Source: Nocardia sp. NRRL S-836 (GTDB lineage: Bacteria; Actinomycetota; Actinomycetes; Mycobacteriales; Pseudonocardiaceae). Taken from it: DNA of 64,000 bases. The notes beneath the pieces are model-generated. The model did no database searches and was not told the origin of the DNA. It was given only the letters and a program-made list of their open reading frames with translations. Numbering within the stretch: the first letter of the stretch is position 1; each line of letters opens with the position of its first letter. The translations under genes and the position numbers were made by a program. Below are positions 24,488-33,602 of this stretch, one piece after another. The stretch spans positions 92,960 to 156,959 of the forward strand of contig NZ_LGDY01000013.1 in assembly GCF_001279525.1 (NCBI RefSeq), written 5' to 3'.

Positions 24488-24509
24488 TTAGTGAACCACA
24501 ATTCACTAA
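24488..24509. promoter_or_regulatory. TetR operator palindrome
   Basis: TTAGTGAA (24488-24495), a 6-nt spacer and TTCACTAA (24502-24509) form a perfect inverted repeat immediately before the tetR GTG. It resembles known TetR-family operators in length and symmetry and is between tetR and the divergent HAD gene. Confidence 0.75.
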
Positions 24510-24531
24510 CCTTCGCCTAGGGTGGCTCCAC

Positions 24532-25320
24532 GTGAACTGGAGACCGCGCCTGGTCGCGCTGGACATCGACGGAACCCTCACCGGGGTCGGCTCGAACGAC
24601 GTCTCACCCGCGGTGAAAGCCGCCGTCACGCGCGCGGCGGACCACGGCACGCACGTGGTGCTGTGCACCGGCCGCAGCCTGATCGGCACGACCCCGGTCG
24701 CACCCCAGCTGCCGGTCTCGCTGGCGCTGTGCTCGAACGGCGCGGTGTGGTGGGACCCGGATTCGAGGGAGATCACCCGGCGCACGACGTTCGAACCCGG
24801 CCCCACGATCAAGACGTTGCAGGCGTTGCTGCCGAACTCGGTGTTCGCGGTCGAGCAGACCGGCGTCGGCAACCTCTCCCTCGGCGAGTTCCTGCCGCAC
24901 GACCTGTGGGGCGAGACGACCCGCGCGACGTTCGACGAGCTCGCGGCCACCCCGACCCCGCGCCTGGTGATGCGCTGGCTCGACCACACCCCGGCGGAGC
25001 TCGCGTTCGCGGTGCGGGAGCTGGAGCTGCCCGGTGTCTCGTGGAGCGTCGACCACACCGAGGCGTGGCTGACCGCGGTGCCCGCCGGGGTCACGAAGGG
25101 GTGGGCGCTGGAGGACCTGCGGGTCTCGTTGGGGATCGACGCGGCGGACACGCTGGCGATCGGCGACGGGTCCAACGACGTCGAGATGCTGCGGTGGGCC
25201 GCGCGGGGGATCGCGATGGGTCAGGCACCGGCGACCGTGCAGGCCGCGGCCGACGAGGTCACCGCGACCGTGCTGGAGGACGGCGCCGCGCTGGCGCTGG
25301 ACCGGTTCTTCCCGGCTTAG
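24532..25320 (+). CDS. HAD-superfamily (Cof-type, class IIB) phosphatase
   Basis: 262 residues. HAD motif I is [10 protein letters not shown] (catalytic Asp pair at residues 9 and 11), motif II VLCTGRS, and motif [16 protein letters not shown] with [13 protein letters not shown]. The cap is of the Cof type, which acts on sugar phosphates or related small phosphates in the cytoplasm. TAGGGT 8 nt before the GTG suggests a leaderless message. Divergent from tetR; stop overlaps the convergent lysR stop. Confidence 0.88.
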   Translation: MNWRPRLVALDIDGTLTGVGSNDVSPAVKAAVTRAADHGTHVVLCTGRSLIGTTPVAPQLPVSLALCSNGAVWWDPDSREITRRTTFEPGPTIKTLQALLPNSVFAVEQTGVGNLSLGEFLPHDLWGETTRATFDELAATPTPRLVMRWLDHTPAELAFAVRELELPGVSWSVDHTEAWLTAVPAGVTKGWALEDLRVSLGIDAADTLAIGDGSNDVEMLRWAARGIAMGQAPATVQAAADEVTATVLEDGAALALDRFFPA

Positions 25321-26183
25321 ACCACGGACCGCACCACGTCGCGCAGCCAGCGCTGGGCCGGGTCGGCGTCCAGCCGGGCGTGCCAGTGCGTCCGCACCTC
25401 GATCATCGGCAGGTCGGCGTCGACCGGGAACCACCGCAACACGCCGCGGTGCTCCTCGGCGAGACGCTGCGGGATCAGTCCTATGTGGTCGGTCGACGCG
25501 ACCAGCAGCACGGCGGCCGCGTAGAAGGGCACGACGACGGCGACGTGGCGTTGCCGGCCCGCCGCGCGCAACGCCACGTCCAGCGGCCCCCGGGTGCGGC
25601 CGCGCCGGGAGACGCTCACGTGCGGGTAGCGGCACAGCTGCGCGAGTGTCGGTTTCCCGAGCGGGTGGCCGGTGCGGACCACACCGACCATCCGTTCCCG
25701 GTACAGCACCTCCGACCGGATGTCGACCTCCTGGCCCGCACCGGCACCGAGGTCCAGGTCGACCGAACCGTCGCGCAATGCCTCGACGCTCTCATCGCCC
25801 TCCGCCACGAACCGCAGCACCACGTGCGGCGCGACCGCGGCCACCGCGCTGACCAGCGGTGTCACCACGCCGTCGCCCACGCGGACGGTGAAGGTGCGGC
25901 GCAGCTCGCGCAGGTCGAGGTCGCGGTCGGCGGTGACCAGCGCCGCCGCCTCGTCGAGCAGCGACCGCACCCGCGGGGCGATGCGCAACGCGAACGGCGT
26001 CGGCACCAGCTCGCGGCCCGCGCGCACGAGGATCGGGTCGTTCATGGCGCGCCGCAGCCGGGCCAGCGCCCTGCTGGTCGCGGGAACGGACAGGTGCAGG
26101 CGCTCGGACGCGGCGGTCACGCTGCCGTCCTGGAGCACGGCGTCGAACACGCGCAGGAGGTTCAGATCGAGCTGATCAGGCAC
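25317..26183 (-). CDS. LysR-family transcriptional regulator
   Basis: 288 residues. The winged HTH is [20 protein letters not shown] and [20 protein letters not shown] (residues ~5-45), followed by the periplasmic-binding-like effector domain. [18 protein letters not shown] and [16 protein letters not shown] are like those of NodD/NahR-type members. Divergent from the darcynin gene with a 75-bp spacer, so it probably regulates that gene. TACGCT lies 6 nt before the GTG. Confidence 0.9.
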   Translation of the reverse strand: MPDQLDLNLLRVFDAVLQDGSVTAASERLHLSVPATSRALARLRRAMNDPILVRAGRELVPTPFALRIAPRVRSLLDEAAALVTADRDLDLRELRRTFTVRVGDGVVTPLVSAVAAVAPHVVLRFVAEGDESVEALRDGSVDLDLGAGAGQEVDIRSEVLYRERMVGVVRTGHPLGKPTLAQLCRYPHVSVSRRGRTRGPLDVALRAAGRQRHVAVVVPFYAAAVLLVASTDHIGLIPQRLAEEHRGVLRWFPVDADLPMIEVRTHWHARLDADPAQRWLRDVVRSVV

Positions 26184-26258
26184 GTTTGCAGCGTACGCAA
26201 GTCTGCCTTGCCGAAGTTGCGTGGCACGAAAGGCCCGCCGGTTCGTAGCGTCGGCGCC
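26184..26258. promoter_or_regulatory. Divergent lysR-darcynin promoter region
   Basis: On the minus strand TACGCT (26195-26190) and on the plus strand TAGCGT (26246-26251) are each 6-7 nt from the start codon they face, so both genes look leaderless. The spacer includes TTTGCAGCGTACGCAAG, a possible LysR half-site pair. Confidence 0.4.
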
Positions 26259-26618
26259 ATGACGACCTTCGAAGCGGAAGTGACCGCGTTCATGCTGATC
26301 AAGACGACGCCGAAGTGGCTGTCGATGGCCGTTCCCGAGCGCATGCGGGCGTTCGAGACCGAGATCCTCCCGGCGCTGGAGGACGTGCAGGGTGTGCGTT
26401 CCCGGTTCTACGACACCGAGTTCTACAACGCGCGGGTCACCGACGTGTGGGTGTGGGAGGCGCGCGACCACGGGTCGTTGCAGCGGCTCGTGGACGCGCT
26501 GCGCGAGACCCCGTTCTGGGACACCTACTTCGAGGTGCTGGACCTGCTGGTCGGGGTGGAGAACGGGTACGCGCGCAACTACGGCGTGGCCCCGCTCGCC
26601 ACCGTCGACAACACCTGA
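26259..26618 (+). CDS. Darcynin-family protein
   Basis: 119 residues. The sequence matches the small darcynin family: [14 protein letters not shown], a [19 protein letters not shown] core and [19 protein letters not shown]. No biochemical activity has been firmly assigned; the fold is probably a ferredoxin-like dimer that may bind a small molecule. Divergent from a LysR regulator, suggesting inducible expression. Confidence 0.75.
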   Translation: MTTFEAEVTAFMLIKTTPKWLSMAVPERMRAFETEILPALEDVQGVRSRFYDTEFYNARVTDVWVWEARDHGSLQRLVDALRETPFWDTYFEVLDLLVGVENGYARNYGVAPLATVDNT

Positions 26619-26622
26619 CGGG

Positions 26623-27066
26623 CTACTCGGCGACGTTCGTCTTGGCGACGACCTTGTCGACCTTGACCCGGACGACCATCTCACCGGGAACGCCGTTGCG
26701 TTCGGCGTAGGCGTCGGCCTGGTCGTCGCCCATGTAGCGGGCGGCGGTCCGGCCGGCCCAGTACCTGAGCTGCTCGGGGTCCTCGTCGACCACGGCGTGG
26801 CCGGTGATCGTGACGAAGTTGAACGGCGGTGTCTCGTCGTCGAAGCACAGCGCCACCCGGCCGTCGCGCAGGATGGACTTGCCCTTGACCGTGTCGCGCG
26901 CGGTCAGGAAGACCAGGTCGGGTCCGTCGAGGTCGACCCACACCGGTGCGATGTGCGGCGAGCCGTCCTTGCGGGTGACCGCGAGCTTGCCGGTGCGGGC
27001 CGGCGTGGCCAGCACGAACTCGCGCCACCAGCCTTCGGGAGCTTCCGTGTATCCCATGTGGCTCAT
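26623..27066 (-). CDS. PPOX-class F420-dependent oxidoreductase-like protein
   Basis: 147 residues (a second ATG at 27057 gives 144). Split barrel: TGKLAVTRKDGSPHIAPVWV, VKGKSILRDGRVALCFDDET and FNFVTITGHAVV fit the actinobacterial F420-binding PPOX group. Probably a cytoplasmic flavin/F420-dependent reductase. It stands alone, 4 nt from the convergent darcynin gene. Confidence 0.83.
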   Translation of the reverse strand: MSHMGYTEAPEGWWREFVLATPARTGKLAVTRKDGSPHIAPVWVDLDGPDLVFLTARDTVKGKSILRDGRVALCFDDETPPFNFVTITGHAVVDEDPEQLRYWAGRTAARYMGDDQADAYAERNGVPGEMVVRVKVDKVVAKTNVAE

Positions 27067-27189
27067 TCAACTACGACGGAGGTAGCGGCACCCGGCGACG
27101 GAAGTTGACGCCTTCGCAGACCGCAGGGCGATGTGCCGGGCACCCCGGTCGCAGGAGAGTTGTCCCCGACACCACGAGGGGGCGACACC

Positions 27190-28101
27190 ATGATCGAGGC
27201 AATCGGCCTCACCAAGCGATACGGCAGGACGGTCGCGGTCGACGACCTGTCGTTCACCGTCCAGCCTGGACGGGTGACCGGGTTCCTCGGTCCGAACGGC
27301 GCCGGCAAGTCCACCACCATGCGGATGATCCTGGGACTCGACCGCCCGACGGCCGGCCGCGTGCTGATCGACGGGAGGTCCTACGCGGACCTCAACCGTC
27401 CACTCCGGACAGTCGGTGCACTGCTCGACGCGAAGTGGGTGCACCCCAACCGGTCCGCCCGCGCCCACCTGCGCTGGCTCGCGAAGTCCAACGGACTGCC
27501 CGGCAAGCGCGTGGACGAGGTGCTCGACGCGGTCGGCCTCACCCAGGTCGCCGGCAAGAACGCCGGCGGGTTCTCGCTCGGCATGTCGCAGCGGCTGGGG
27601 ATCGCCGCGGCACTGCTCGGCGACCCGCGGGTGCTGCTGTTCGACGAGCCGGTCAACGGCCTGGACCCGGAGGGCATCCTCTGGATCCGCACGTTCATGC
27701 AGAACCTGGCCGCGGAAGGCCGCACGGTCCTGGTGTCGAGCCACCTGCTCTCGGAGATGGCTCTCACGGCCAGCGACCTCATCGTGATCGGCCGGGGGAA
27801 GCTGATCACGCAGAGCACCACGGCGGAGTTCATCGAACGCTCGACCGGCAACTCCGTGCTCGTGCGCAGCCCGCAGCTCTCGCGGCTCGCCCCGCTGCTG
27901 GTCGACAAGGGGTTCACGGTTCGTGACGGAGCAGATGGGGCACTGTCCGTATCGGGTGCCGCAAGTGACCAGATCGGTGACATCGCGGCGGCGAACGGTG
28001 TGGTGCTGCACGAGCTGAGCCCGCAGCGCGGTTCGCTCGAAGAGGCGTTCATGCAGCTGACCGGCGATGCTGTCGAGTACCACGCAGAGATCGGGAAGTG
28101 A
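27190..28101 (+). CDS. ABC transporter ATPase 1 (BcrA/drug-export type)
   Basis: 303 residues from the ATG at 27190, after a GGGGG-rich ribosome-binding site. Walker A GPNGAGKST (about 38-46), signature FSLGMSQRLG (about 134), Walker B LLFDEPVNGLDPEG and H-loop SSHLLSEM. FSLGM in place of LSGGQ is usual for the BcrA-type subfamily that pairs with separate permeases. GTGA overlap couples it to the permease gene. Closely similar to ATPase 2 at 28947. Confidence 0.93.
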   Translation: MIEAIGLTKRYGRTVAVDDLSFTVQPGRVTGFLGPNGAGKSTTMRMILGLDRPTAGRVLIDGRSYADLNRPLRTVGALLDAKWVHPNRSARAHLRWLAKSNGLPGKRVDEVLDAVGLTQVAGKNAGGFSLGMSQRLGIAAALLGDPRVLLFDEPVNGLDPEGILWIRTFMQNLAAEGRTVLVSSHLLSEMALTASDLIVIGRGKLITQSTTAEFIERSTGNSVLVRSPQLSRLAPLLVDKGFTVRDGADGALSVSGAASDQIGDIAAANGVVLHELSPQRGSLEEAFMQLTGDAVEYHAEIGK

Positions 28102-28856
28102 GTCTGATGACCCTGTTGGCAGTGGAGCGGATCAAGCTCTTCTCGACCCGTTCGCCGTACTGGTGCAGCGCGCTCGCCATCGTGCTGGGCGTGGGCCTCA
28201 CCGCGATCGTCGCGGCCGCGAGCGAGGGCCAGGTGTCGCTCGGCGTGACGCAGATCGGCAGCTCCCAGCTCGCCATCGCGGTCGTGCTGGTGATGGCGGC
28301 GATCGCGGTCACCACCGAGTACCGCTTCAACACCATCCGCGCCACGTTCCTCGCCGTGCCGGGCCGGACGTCCGCGCTGGTCGCCAAGGCCACCGTGGTC
28401 GCGCTGATCGCGGGTGTGCTGGGCGAGATCATCGCGTTCGGCTCGGTGGGCATCGCCAAGCTGCTCTCGCCGAGCTCCGACCTCGCGATCAACACCGCGG
28501 CCGAGTGGCGGCACGTGGCCGGTGTCGGCCTCATCTACGCCATCGGCGCGGTCATCGCGGTGGCCGTGGGCGTCCTGGTCCGCCAGACCGCCGGCGCGGT
28601 CGCGATCCTGCTCGTCTGGCAGATGCTCGCGGAAGGCCTGATCGGGATCATCCCCAAGGCCGGCGTGAAGATCCAGGCGTGGCTGCCGTTCATGAACGCC
28701 ACCCACTTCCTGTCGATGGCCTCGGCGAGCCCGGAGCAGGGTGGTTCCGGCGTCGACTTCAAGCTGAGCGAATGGGGTTCGCTCGGTTACTTCGCCGGCA
28801 TCGCGGTCGCGCTGCTGGTGGTCGCGCTGGTCGTCGCGAAGCGGCGGGACGCGTGA
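28098..28856 (+). CDS. ABC-2 type permease
   Basis: 252 residues with six hydrophobic segments and the ABC-2 layout: a long first cytoplasmic turn with TTEYRFNTIRATFLAVPGR, the conserved coupling region, then SSDLAINTAAEWRH and a C-terminal segment. Works with ATPase 1, whose stop it overlaps. Substrate unknown: perhaps a peptide antibiotic or lipid. Confidence 0.88.
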   Translation: MSLMTLLAVERIKLFSTRSPYWCSALAIVLGVGLTAIVAAASEGQVSLGVTQIGSSQLAIAVVLVMAAIAVTTEYRFNTIRATFLAVPGRTSALVAKATVVALIAGVLGEIIAFGSVGIAKLLSPSSDLAINTAAEWRHVAGVGLIYAIGAVIAVAVGVLVRQTAGAVAILLVWQMLAEGLIGIIPKAGVKIQAWLPFMNATHFLSMASASPEQGGSGVDFKLSEWGSLGYFAGIAVALLVVALVVAKRRDA

Positions 28857-28878
28857 CCGGTTCCGAATGAAGGGGGAG

Positions 28879-28916
28879 CGGGACGCAGGCCATCCGTCGG
28901 GGGAGGCCTGCGTCCC
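28879..28916 (+). terminator. Hairpin between permease and second ATPase
   Basis: CGGGACGCAGGCC (28879-28891) pairs perfectly with GGCCTGCGTCCCG (28904-28916), loop 12 nt. It starts 23 nt after the permease stop, so ATPase 2 is probably at least partly separated from the first pair. Confidence 0.7.
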
Positions 28917-28946
28917 GGTCGGTTCTTCCGAGCGAACGGAGAGGTC

Positions 28947-29849
28947 ATGATCGAGGCAGTGCGGCTGGCCAAGCACTACGGCCGGACCAAGGCCGTGGAC
29001 GACCTGTCGTTCACCGTCCGGCCCGGCCGCGTGACCGGGTTCCTGGGGCCCAACGGCGCCGGCAAGTCCACGACGATGCGGATGATCCTCGGCCTCGACA
29101 CCCCCACCGGTGGCGACGTCACGATCGACGGCAAGCACTACGCCGAGCTCAGGCAGCCGCTGCGCAAGGTCGGCGCGCTGCTCGACGCGAAGTGGGTGCA
29201 CCCCAACCGGTCCGCGCGCTCGCACCTGAGGTGGCTCGCGGTCTCCAACAAGATCCCGGTCAGCCGGGTCGACGAGGTGCTGGAGGTCGTCGGCCTCACC
29301 GAGGTCGCGCACAAGAACGCGGGCGGCTTCTCCCTCGGCATGGCGCAGCGCCTCGGCATCGCGGGTGCGCTGCTGGGCGACCCCGAGGTGCTGCTGTTCG
29401 ACGAGCCGGTCAACGGCCTGGACCCCGAGGGCATCCTCTGGATCAGGCAGTTCATGCACCGGCTCGCCGACGAGGGCCGCACGGTGTTCGTGTCGAGCCA
29501 CCTGCTCTCGGAGATGGCGCAGACCGCGCAGGACCTCATCGTGATCGGCAAGGGCCGGCTGATCGCCCAGACCAGCACCGAGCAGTTCATCGCCGACGCC
29601 ACCCAGGACAACGTCCGGGTGCGGTCACCGCACGCCGCGAAGCTGCGCGAGATCCTCGCCGCCGACGCCACGGTGACCGAGGACGCGGTGGACGGCGCCC
29701 TCGTCGTGCACGGCCTCCCGGCGCAGCGGATCGGTGAGCTCGCCGCCGAGAACCAGATCGTGCTGCACGAGCTCAGCCCTCAGCGCGGGTCGCTGGAGTC
29801 CGCGTTCATGCAGCTCACCAAGGAGTCGGTGGAGTATCACGGGCACTGA
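28947..29849 (+). CDS. ABC transporter ATPase 2, close paralogue of ATPase 1
   Basis: 300 residues; same motifs (GPNGAGKST, FSLGMAQRLG, LLFDEPVNGLDPEG, SSHLLSEM). Long blocks are identical to ATPase 1, including LDAKWVHPNRSAR and HELSPQRGSLE, so the two arose by a recent duplication. No second permease follows. It may share the permease at 28098 or serve one elsewhere. A GGAGAGG site precedes the ATG. Its 3' end overlaps the convergent protease gene by 35 nt. Confidence 0.9.
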   Translation: MIEAVRLAKHYGRTKAVDDLSFTVRPGRVTGFLGPNGAGKSTTMRMILGLDTPTGGDVTIDGKHYAELRQPLRKVGALLDAKWVHPNRSARSHLRWLAVSNKIPVSRVDEVLEVVGLTEVAHKNAGGFSLGMAQRLGIAGALLGDPEVLLFDEPVNGLDPEGILWIRQFMHRLADEGRTVFVSSHLLSEMAQTAQDLIVIGKGRLIAQTSTEQFIADATQDNVRVRSPHAAKLREILAADATVTEDAVDGALVVHGLPAQRIGELAAENQIVLHELSPQRGSLESAFMQLTKESVEYHGH

Positions 29850-30951
29850 CCGGCCGGCGGCGCGACCGCGCGGCGGGCAGCGCGATCAGCAACGCCGTCA
29901 GCACCGCGACCCCGCCGGCCGTGGCACCGACGAACGGCAGCCGGTCGCGCAGCACGACCGGCTGCACCGGCCGCTCCTGCGCCACCGCGGCCGGTGGTGT
30001 GGCCGACGGCTTCTGCGGTGGCAGCAACGGGTTGCGCTCCACCGGCGGCAGCTGGGCGCTCACTGCGGCGACCGGGTCGACCAGGCCGAAGCCGGTCCGC
30101 TCGTCGCGGCCGGGCCGGTCGAGGTCCGTCGCGGTCCGCACCAGCGCGTTGACGACGTCCTTCGCGGCCATGTCCGGGTGCTTGGCCCGCACGAGCGCGG
30201 CGACACCGGCCACGATCGCCGAGGCCGCACTGGTGCCGTCCATCTCGGCGTACCCGCTCTCGTACACGCTTTCCGGCGACGCGGTGACGATGCCCTCGGC
30301 GGGAGCGGCGAGCACGGTGTCCGCGCCGACGTTGGACGACTTCCACGGCAGGCCCTGGCGGTTCGTGCCCGCCACGGCGATCACACCGCCGATGTTCGCG
30401 GGCGACGAGACCTCCCTGCCCTCGTTGCCGGTCGCGGCGACGAGGACGACGTCCTTCTCCATCGCGTAGTTCACGGCCTTGACCAGGCCCGGTGTCGTCG
30501 AGCCGGTGAAGCCCAGCGACAGGTTGATGACCTTGGCGCCGTGGTCGGTGGCCCACCGGATGCTGTCGGCCACGACGTCGAGCGCGAACTGGGTCTTCTC
30601 GGCGCTCGCGACCGGCAGGATCTTCGCGCCGGGGGCGATGCCGAGCGCGCCGCCGTTGCGGCCGGTGCCCGCGATGATCGCCGCCATGCCGGTGCCGTGG
30701 CCGTCGGTGTCGGTGGTGCCGTCGGTGCCCTTGGCGCTGCCGAAGCCGGTGCCCGGTAAGACGCGTCCCGCGAGGTCGGGGTGCTTGGCGTCGACGCCGG
30801 AGTCGATCACGCCGACGATCACGCCCTCGCCGCGGGACTGCTCCTGGGCGCTGTAGACGTCGAGCGCGTCGAGGTGCCACTCCTGTTCCTCGATGGTCTG
30901 CGCGGCGAGCAGCAACGGCAGCGCGACGACGAGCGCGGGGACCAGTGACAC
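29815..30951 (-). CDS. Mycosin-like subtilisin (S8) serine protease
   Basis: 378 residues. A signal-like N-terminus (MSLVPALVVALPLLLAAQ) is followed by the triad: Asp in GVIDSGVD, His in DTDGHGTGMAAI, Ser in DGTSAASAIVAG. A Pro-rich linker and a single transmembrane segment (VGATAGGVAVLTALLIALPA) end the protein, as in type VII secretion mycosins (MycP), which are anchored outside the membrane. No other ESX gene is present here, so its link to type VII secretion is not shown. Convergent with ATPase 2. Confidence 0.85.
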   Translation of the reverse strand: MSLVPALVVALPLLLAAQTIEEQEWHLDALDVYSAQEQSRGEGVIVGVIDSGVDAKHPDLAGRVLPGTGFGSAKGTDGTTDTDGHGTGMAAIIAGTGRNGGALGIAPGAKILPVASAEKTQFALDVVADSIRWATDHGAKVINLSLGFTGSTTPGLVKAVNYAMEKDVVLVAATGNEGREVSSPANIGGVIAVAGTNRQGLPWKSSNVGADTVLAAPAEGIVTASPESVYESGYAEMDGTSAASAIVAGVAALVRAKHPDMAAKDVVNALVRTATDLDRPGRDERTGFGLVDPVAAVSAQLPPVERNPLLPPQKPSATPPAAVAQERPVQPVVLRDRLPFVGATAGGVAVLTALLIALPAARSRRRPVSARDTPPTPW

Positions 30952-31106
30952 GTCCCGTTCATCGCGTTTCGGCCGTGCGGCGCAACGTGCCCGGTGTCAC
31001 ACCCAGCGTAAGGGCCCTGTTAACAAACCGTGAAAAGCCCTTATTCGGACATCCCTCACGTTTGAGTTGCCGTTGAATGGGGTTATCCCGAGGCCGGAGG
31101 TGGCCA

Positions 31107-31616
31107 GTGGTTCGTGTCGAAGCAATGCTCGGCCTCGAATGGGCTAGTGCGCTCGAGGCACCCAACTCTGTCGATCTCGCCCAGTCCCCCGCTGACGCCC
31201 GGCGATCCTGGGTGAACAAGGCGAGCGAGAAGCAGGTTCTCGCGATGTACCGATCCGTCCGAGACGTCGAGGACGCACCGGCACCGTGGTGGTTGCGTGC
31301 GCTCGACAGAGGCAGACTGAGGTCCCGTGCCGAAGGTCACGCCATCGAGGACGCGGTGACCGAGCTGTTGTCGGCCCGCCCGGGATGGGTGTACGTCCCG
31401 TGGGTGGACCTCGGTGAGGTCGGCTACTGGGAGTACGTGCCGTCCGAAAGCGGTGTCTACGGCCCGGCGACACCGACGACGGTGCAGTTCACCGACTCCC
31501 ACCGCGGCTGGATCCACCTGGTGCCGGCGCACCGCGGACCCGGCCACGCGCAGCCGATCGACTTCACGGTCGCCGACCTGCGTGCGCAAATCGAGGACAT
31601 CGAGCTCATCGCCTAG
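31107..31616 (+). CDS. Soluble protein of unknown function
   Basis: 169 residues. The GTG at 31107 is chosen because GGAGG ends 6 nt before it; an upstream ATG at 31077 lacks such a site. The protein is mixed alpha/beta with no membrane segment, rich in Trp and Tyr: PAPWWLRALDRGRL, PGWVYVPWVDLGEVGYWEYV, and GWIHLVPAHRGPGHAQPIDF. I do not recognise a family. trmB follows 11 nt later. Confidence 0.6.
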   Translation: MVRVEAMLGLEWASALEAPNSVDLAQSPADARRSWVNKASEKQVLAMYRSVRDVEDAPAPWWLRALDRGRLRSRAEGHAIEDAVTELLSARPGWVYVPWVDLGEVGYWEYVPSESGVYGPATPTTVQFTDSHRGWIHLVPAHRGPGHAQPIDFTVADLRAQIEDIELIA

Positions 31617-31627
31617 GCTGTCCGGTC

Positions 31628-32329
31628 GTGACCAGGCCTGAGCACCACCGTTCCATCGTCAGCTTCGTGCAGCGCGGCGAGCGCATGACCGTGGGGCAGG
31701 AACGTGCCTGGGACACGTACTGGGAGAAGCTCGGCCACGACGTGAAGACGTTGCCGGACGGACCGCTCGACTTCACGTCGTGGTTCGGTCGTTCCGCGCC
31801 CGTGCTCCTGGAGATCGGTTCCGGCATGGGCGAGACCACCTCCCAGCTCGTGGCCGCCGCGCCCGAGCTGAACTACGTCGCCGTCGAGGTCTACAAGCCC
31901 GGCCTGGCCCAGCTGCTGCTGCGCGCCGAGCACCTGGGCGGGCTCGACAACCTGCGCGTGCTGCGCGGCGACGCCGTCGACCTGCTGACCGACCACGTGG
32001 CACCCGCGTCGCTGCACGGCGTGCGGATCTTCTTCCCGGACCCGTGGCCGAAGAAGAAGCACCACAAGCGCCGCCTGGTGCAGCCGGAGTTCATCTCGCT
32101 GCTCGCCTCGCGGCTGGAGCCCGGTGGCGTGCTGCACCTGGCGACCGACTGGGAGAACTACGCGGAGCAGATGCTCGAGGTGTGCTCCGGTGAGCGCCTG
32201 CTCACGAACATGTACGACGGCTGGGCGCCGCGGCCGGACTGGCGGCCGGTCACGAAGTTCGAGCAGCGCGCCGTGAACGAGGGCCGCGTGTCGCACGACC
32301 TGATGTTCAAGCGGAACGACCTCACCTGA
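31628..32329 (+). CDS. trmB: tRNA (guanine-N7-)-methyltransferase
   Basis: 233 residues. It makes m7G46 in the tRNA variable loop, using S-adenosylmethionine. SAM motif LEIGSGMGETT at about residue 61, followed by the family signatures YVAVEVYKPG, the invariant FFPDPWPKKKHHKRRLVQP and ATDWENYAEQM. Starts at GTG with TAGGCT 8 nt upstream (leaderless). A single-copy housekeeping gene. Confidence 0.96.
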   Translation: MTRPEHHRSIVSFVQRGERMTVGQERAWDTYWEKLGHDVKTLPDGPLDFTSWFGRSAPVLLEIGSGMGETTSQLVAAAPELNYVAVEVYKPGLAQLLLRAEHLGGLDNLRVLRGDAVDLLTDHVAPASLHGVRIFFPDPWPKKKHHKRRLVQPEFISLLASRLEPGGVLHLATDWENYAEQMLEVCSGERLLTNMYDGWAPRPDWRPVTKFEQRAVNEGRVSHDLMFKRNDLT

Positions 32330-32461
32330 TCGAGGTCTCAAGCGGGCAGGTCGGCCACTACGGGTCTTGGCGTCACCCGATCAGGTGGCTGGTGTTGATC
32401 ACCCGATGTGCCCCGAGTGGCAGTGACGCGTGAGGCCGTCGCCGAATTAGGTTCTCGCTCC

Positions 32462-33568
32462 GTGACCCCCGACGTCCTCCCCGTCGCGGAGGAGTTCGTC
32501 CGCATGTTCCACGCGGCGCACTCCGACGCAGGCTCGCTGTCCGCCCGCATCGCTCAGGTGCGCGCCGAGATCGCCGAGACCGGAACCTACCGCCACACCA
32601 CCCACGAGCTCGCCTACGGCGCGCGGATCGCGTTGCGCGACTCCGGCTGGTGCACCTCGGGTGTGCCGTGGCGGCGGCTGAAGGTCCGCGACCTGCGCGG
32701 TTACCGCAACGCCGCCGCGGTCGCGGGTGAGTGCGTGGAACACCTGCGGCTCGCCACGAACGGCGGTGAGATCCGGCCGCTGGTGACCGTCTTCGCGCCG
32801 GACGCGCCGGGCTCGCCCGGCCCGGTGATCTGGAACGAGCAGCTGGTCCGGTACGCCGGGTACGCCGACGGCACCGGTGACCGGCGCTACGCCCAGTTCA
32901 CGGAGACCATGCAGGGCATGGGGTGGCGGCCGCCGGCCCGCAGGTCCCGCTTCGACCTGCTGCCGCTGGTGGTGGAGACGCAGCACGAGGGGCCGCGGCT
33001 GTTCACGTTGCCGTCCGAGATCGTGCACGAGGTGCCGCTGGAACACCCGGCCCTGCCGTGGTTCGGCGAGATGGGGCTGCGGTGGCACGCGGTGCCGGTG
33101 ATCTCGAACATGCGCCTGTCGATCGGCGGCGTGCACTACCCGGCGGCGCCGTTCAACTCGTGGTTCGTCGGCGCGGAGATCGGCACGCGGTCATTGGCCG
33201 AGGAAGGCGCGTACGGCGTGGCACGTGACGTTGCCGAGGCCCTCGGCCTGGACACGTCGTCCGAACGCACGCTGTGGCGGGACCTCGCGACAGTTCACCT
33301 GAACGCGGCGGTACTGCACTCGTTCGACAAAGCGGCCGTCACCATCACCGACCACCACGCCGAGGCGTTGCACCGGCTCGCCTGGCTGCGCTCCCGCCAA
33401 CGCCCGTCGCCGGCGCGTCCGGCGTTCCGGCTGGACCCCGCCGCCGCGGCACGCGCACGGACCGGTGCTCCGGCGCGCTTCACCACCGCCTTGGACGAGA
33501 CGCGCCCGCAGCCGACGAGCAGACTGGCCGAGCTGCTGCGCCAGCAACACTCCCTGACCAGCGCCTGA
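32462..33568 (+). CDS. nos: Nitric oxide synthase oxygenase with an altered heme-ligand motif
   Basis: 368 residues from the GTG at 32462, which has TAGGTT 8 nt before it; an upstream GTG at 32408 is possible. Bacterial NOS makes NO from arginine using heme and tetrahydrobiopterin and borrows reductases. Family blocks: CVEHLRLATNGGEIRP, ITVFAPD-like VTVFAPDAPG, NEQLVRYAGYADGTGD, VISNMRLSIGGVHYPAAPFN and FVGAEIGTRSLAEE (substrate Glu likely E239). The proximal Cys is C64, but the usual R-C-I-G-R is W-C-T-S-G (full local sequence RDSGWCTSGVPWRRLKVRD). Length, Cys and Glu positions fit a ~363-residue bacterial NOS. It lies next to trmB and a histidine kinase, with no evident partner. Confidence 0.88.
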   Translation: MTPDVLPVAEEFVRMFHAAHSDAGSLSARIAQVRAEIAETGTYRHTTHELAYGARIALRDSGWCTSGVPWRRLKVRDLRGYRNAAAVAGECVEHLRLATNGGEIRPLVTVFAPDAPGSPGPVIWNEQLVRYAGYADGTGDRRYAQFTETMQGMGWRPPARRSRFDLLPLVVETQHEGPRLFTLPSEIVHEVPLEHPALPWFGEMGLRWHAVPVISNMRLSIGGVHYPAAPFNSWFVGAEIGTRSLAEEGAYGVARDVAEALGLDTSSERTLWRDLATVHLNAAVLHSFDKAAVTITDHHAEALHRLAWLRSRQRPSPARPAFRLDPAAAARARTGAPARFTTALDETRPQPTSRLAELLRQQHSLTSA

Positions 33569-33602
33569 CTTCCCCATCACACGCTGGTGCCGGCGGGTCT
33601 GC

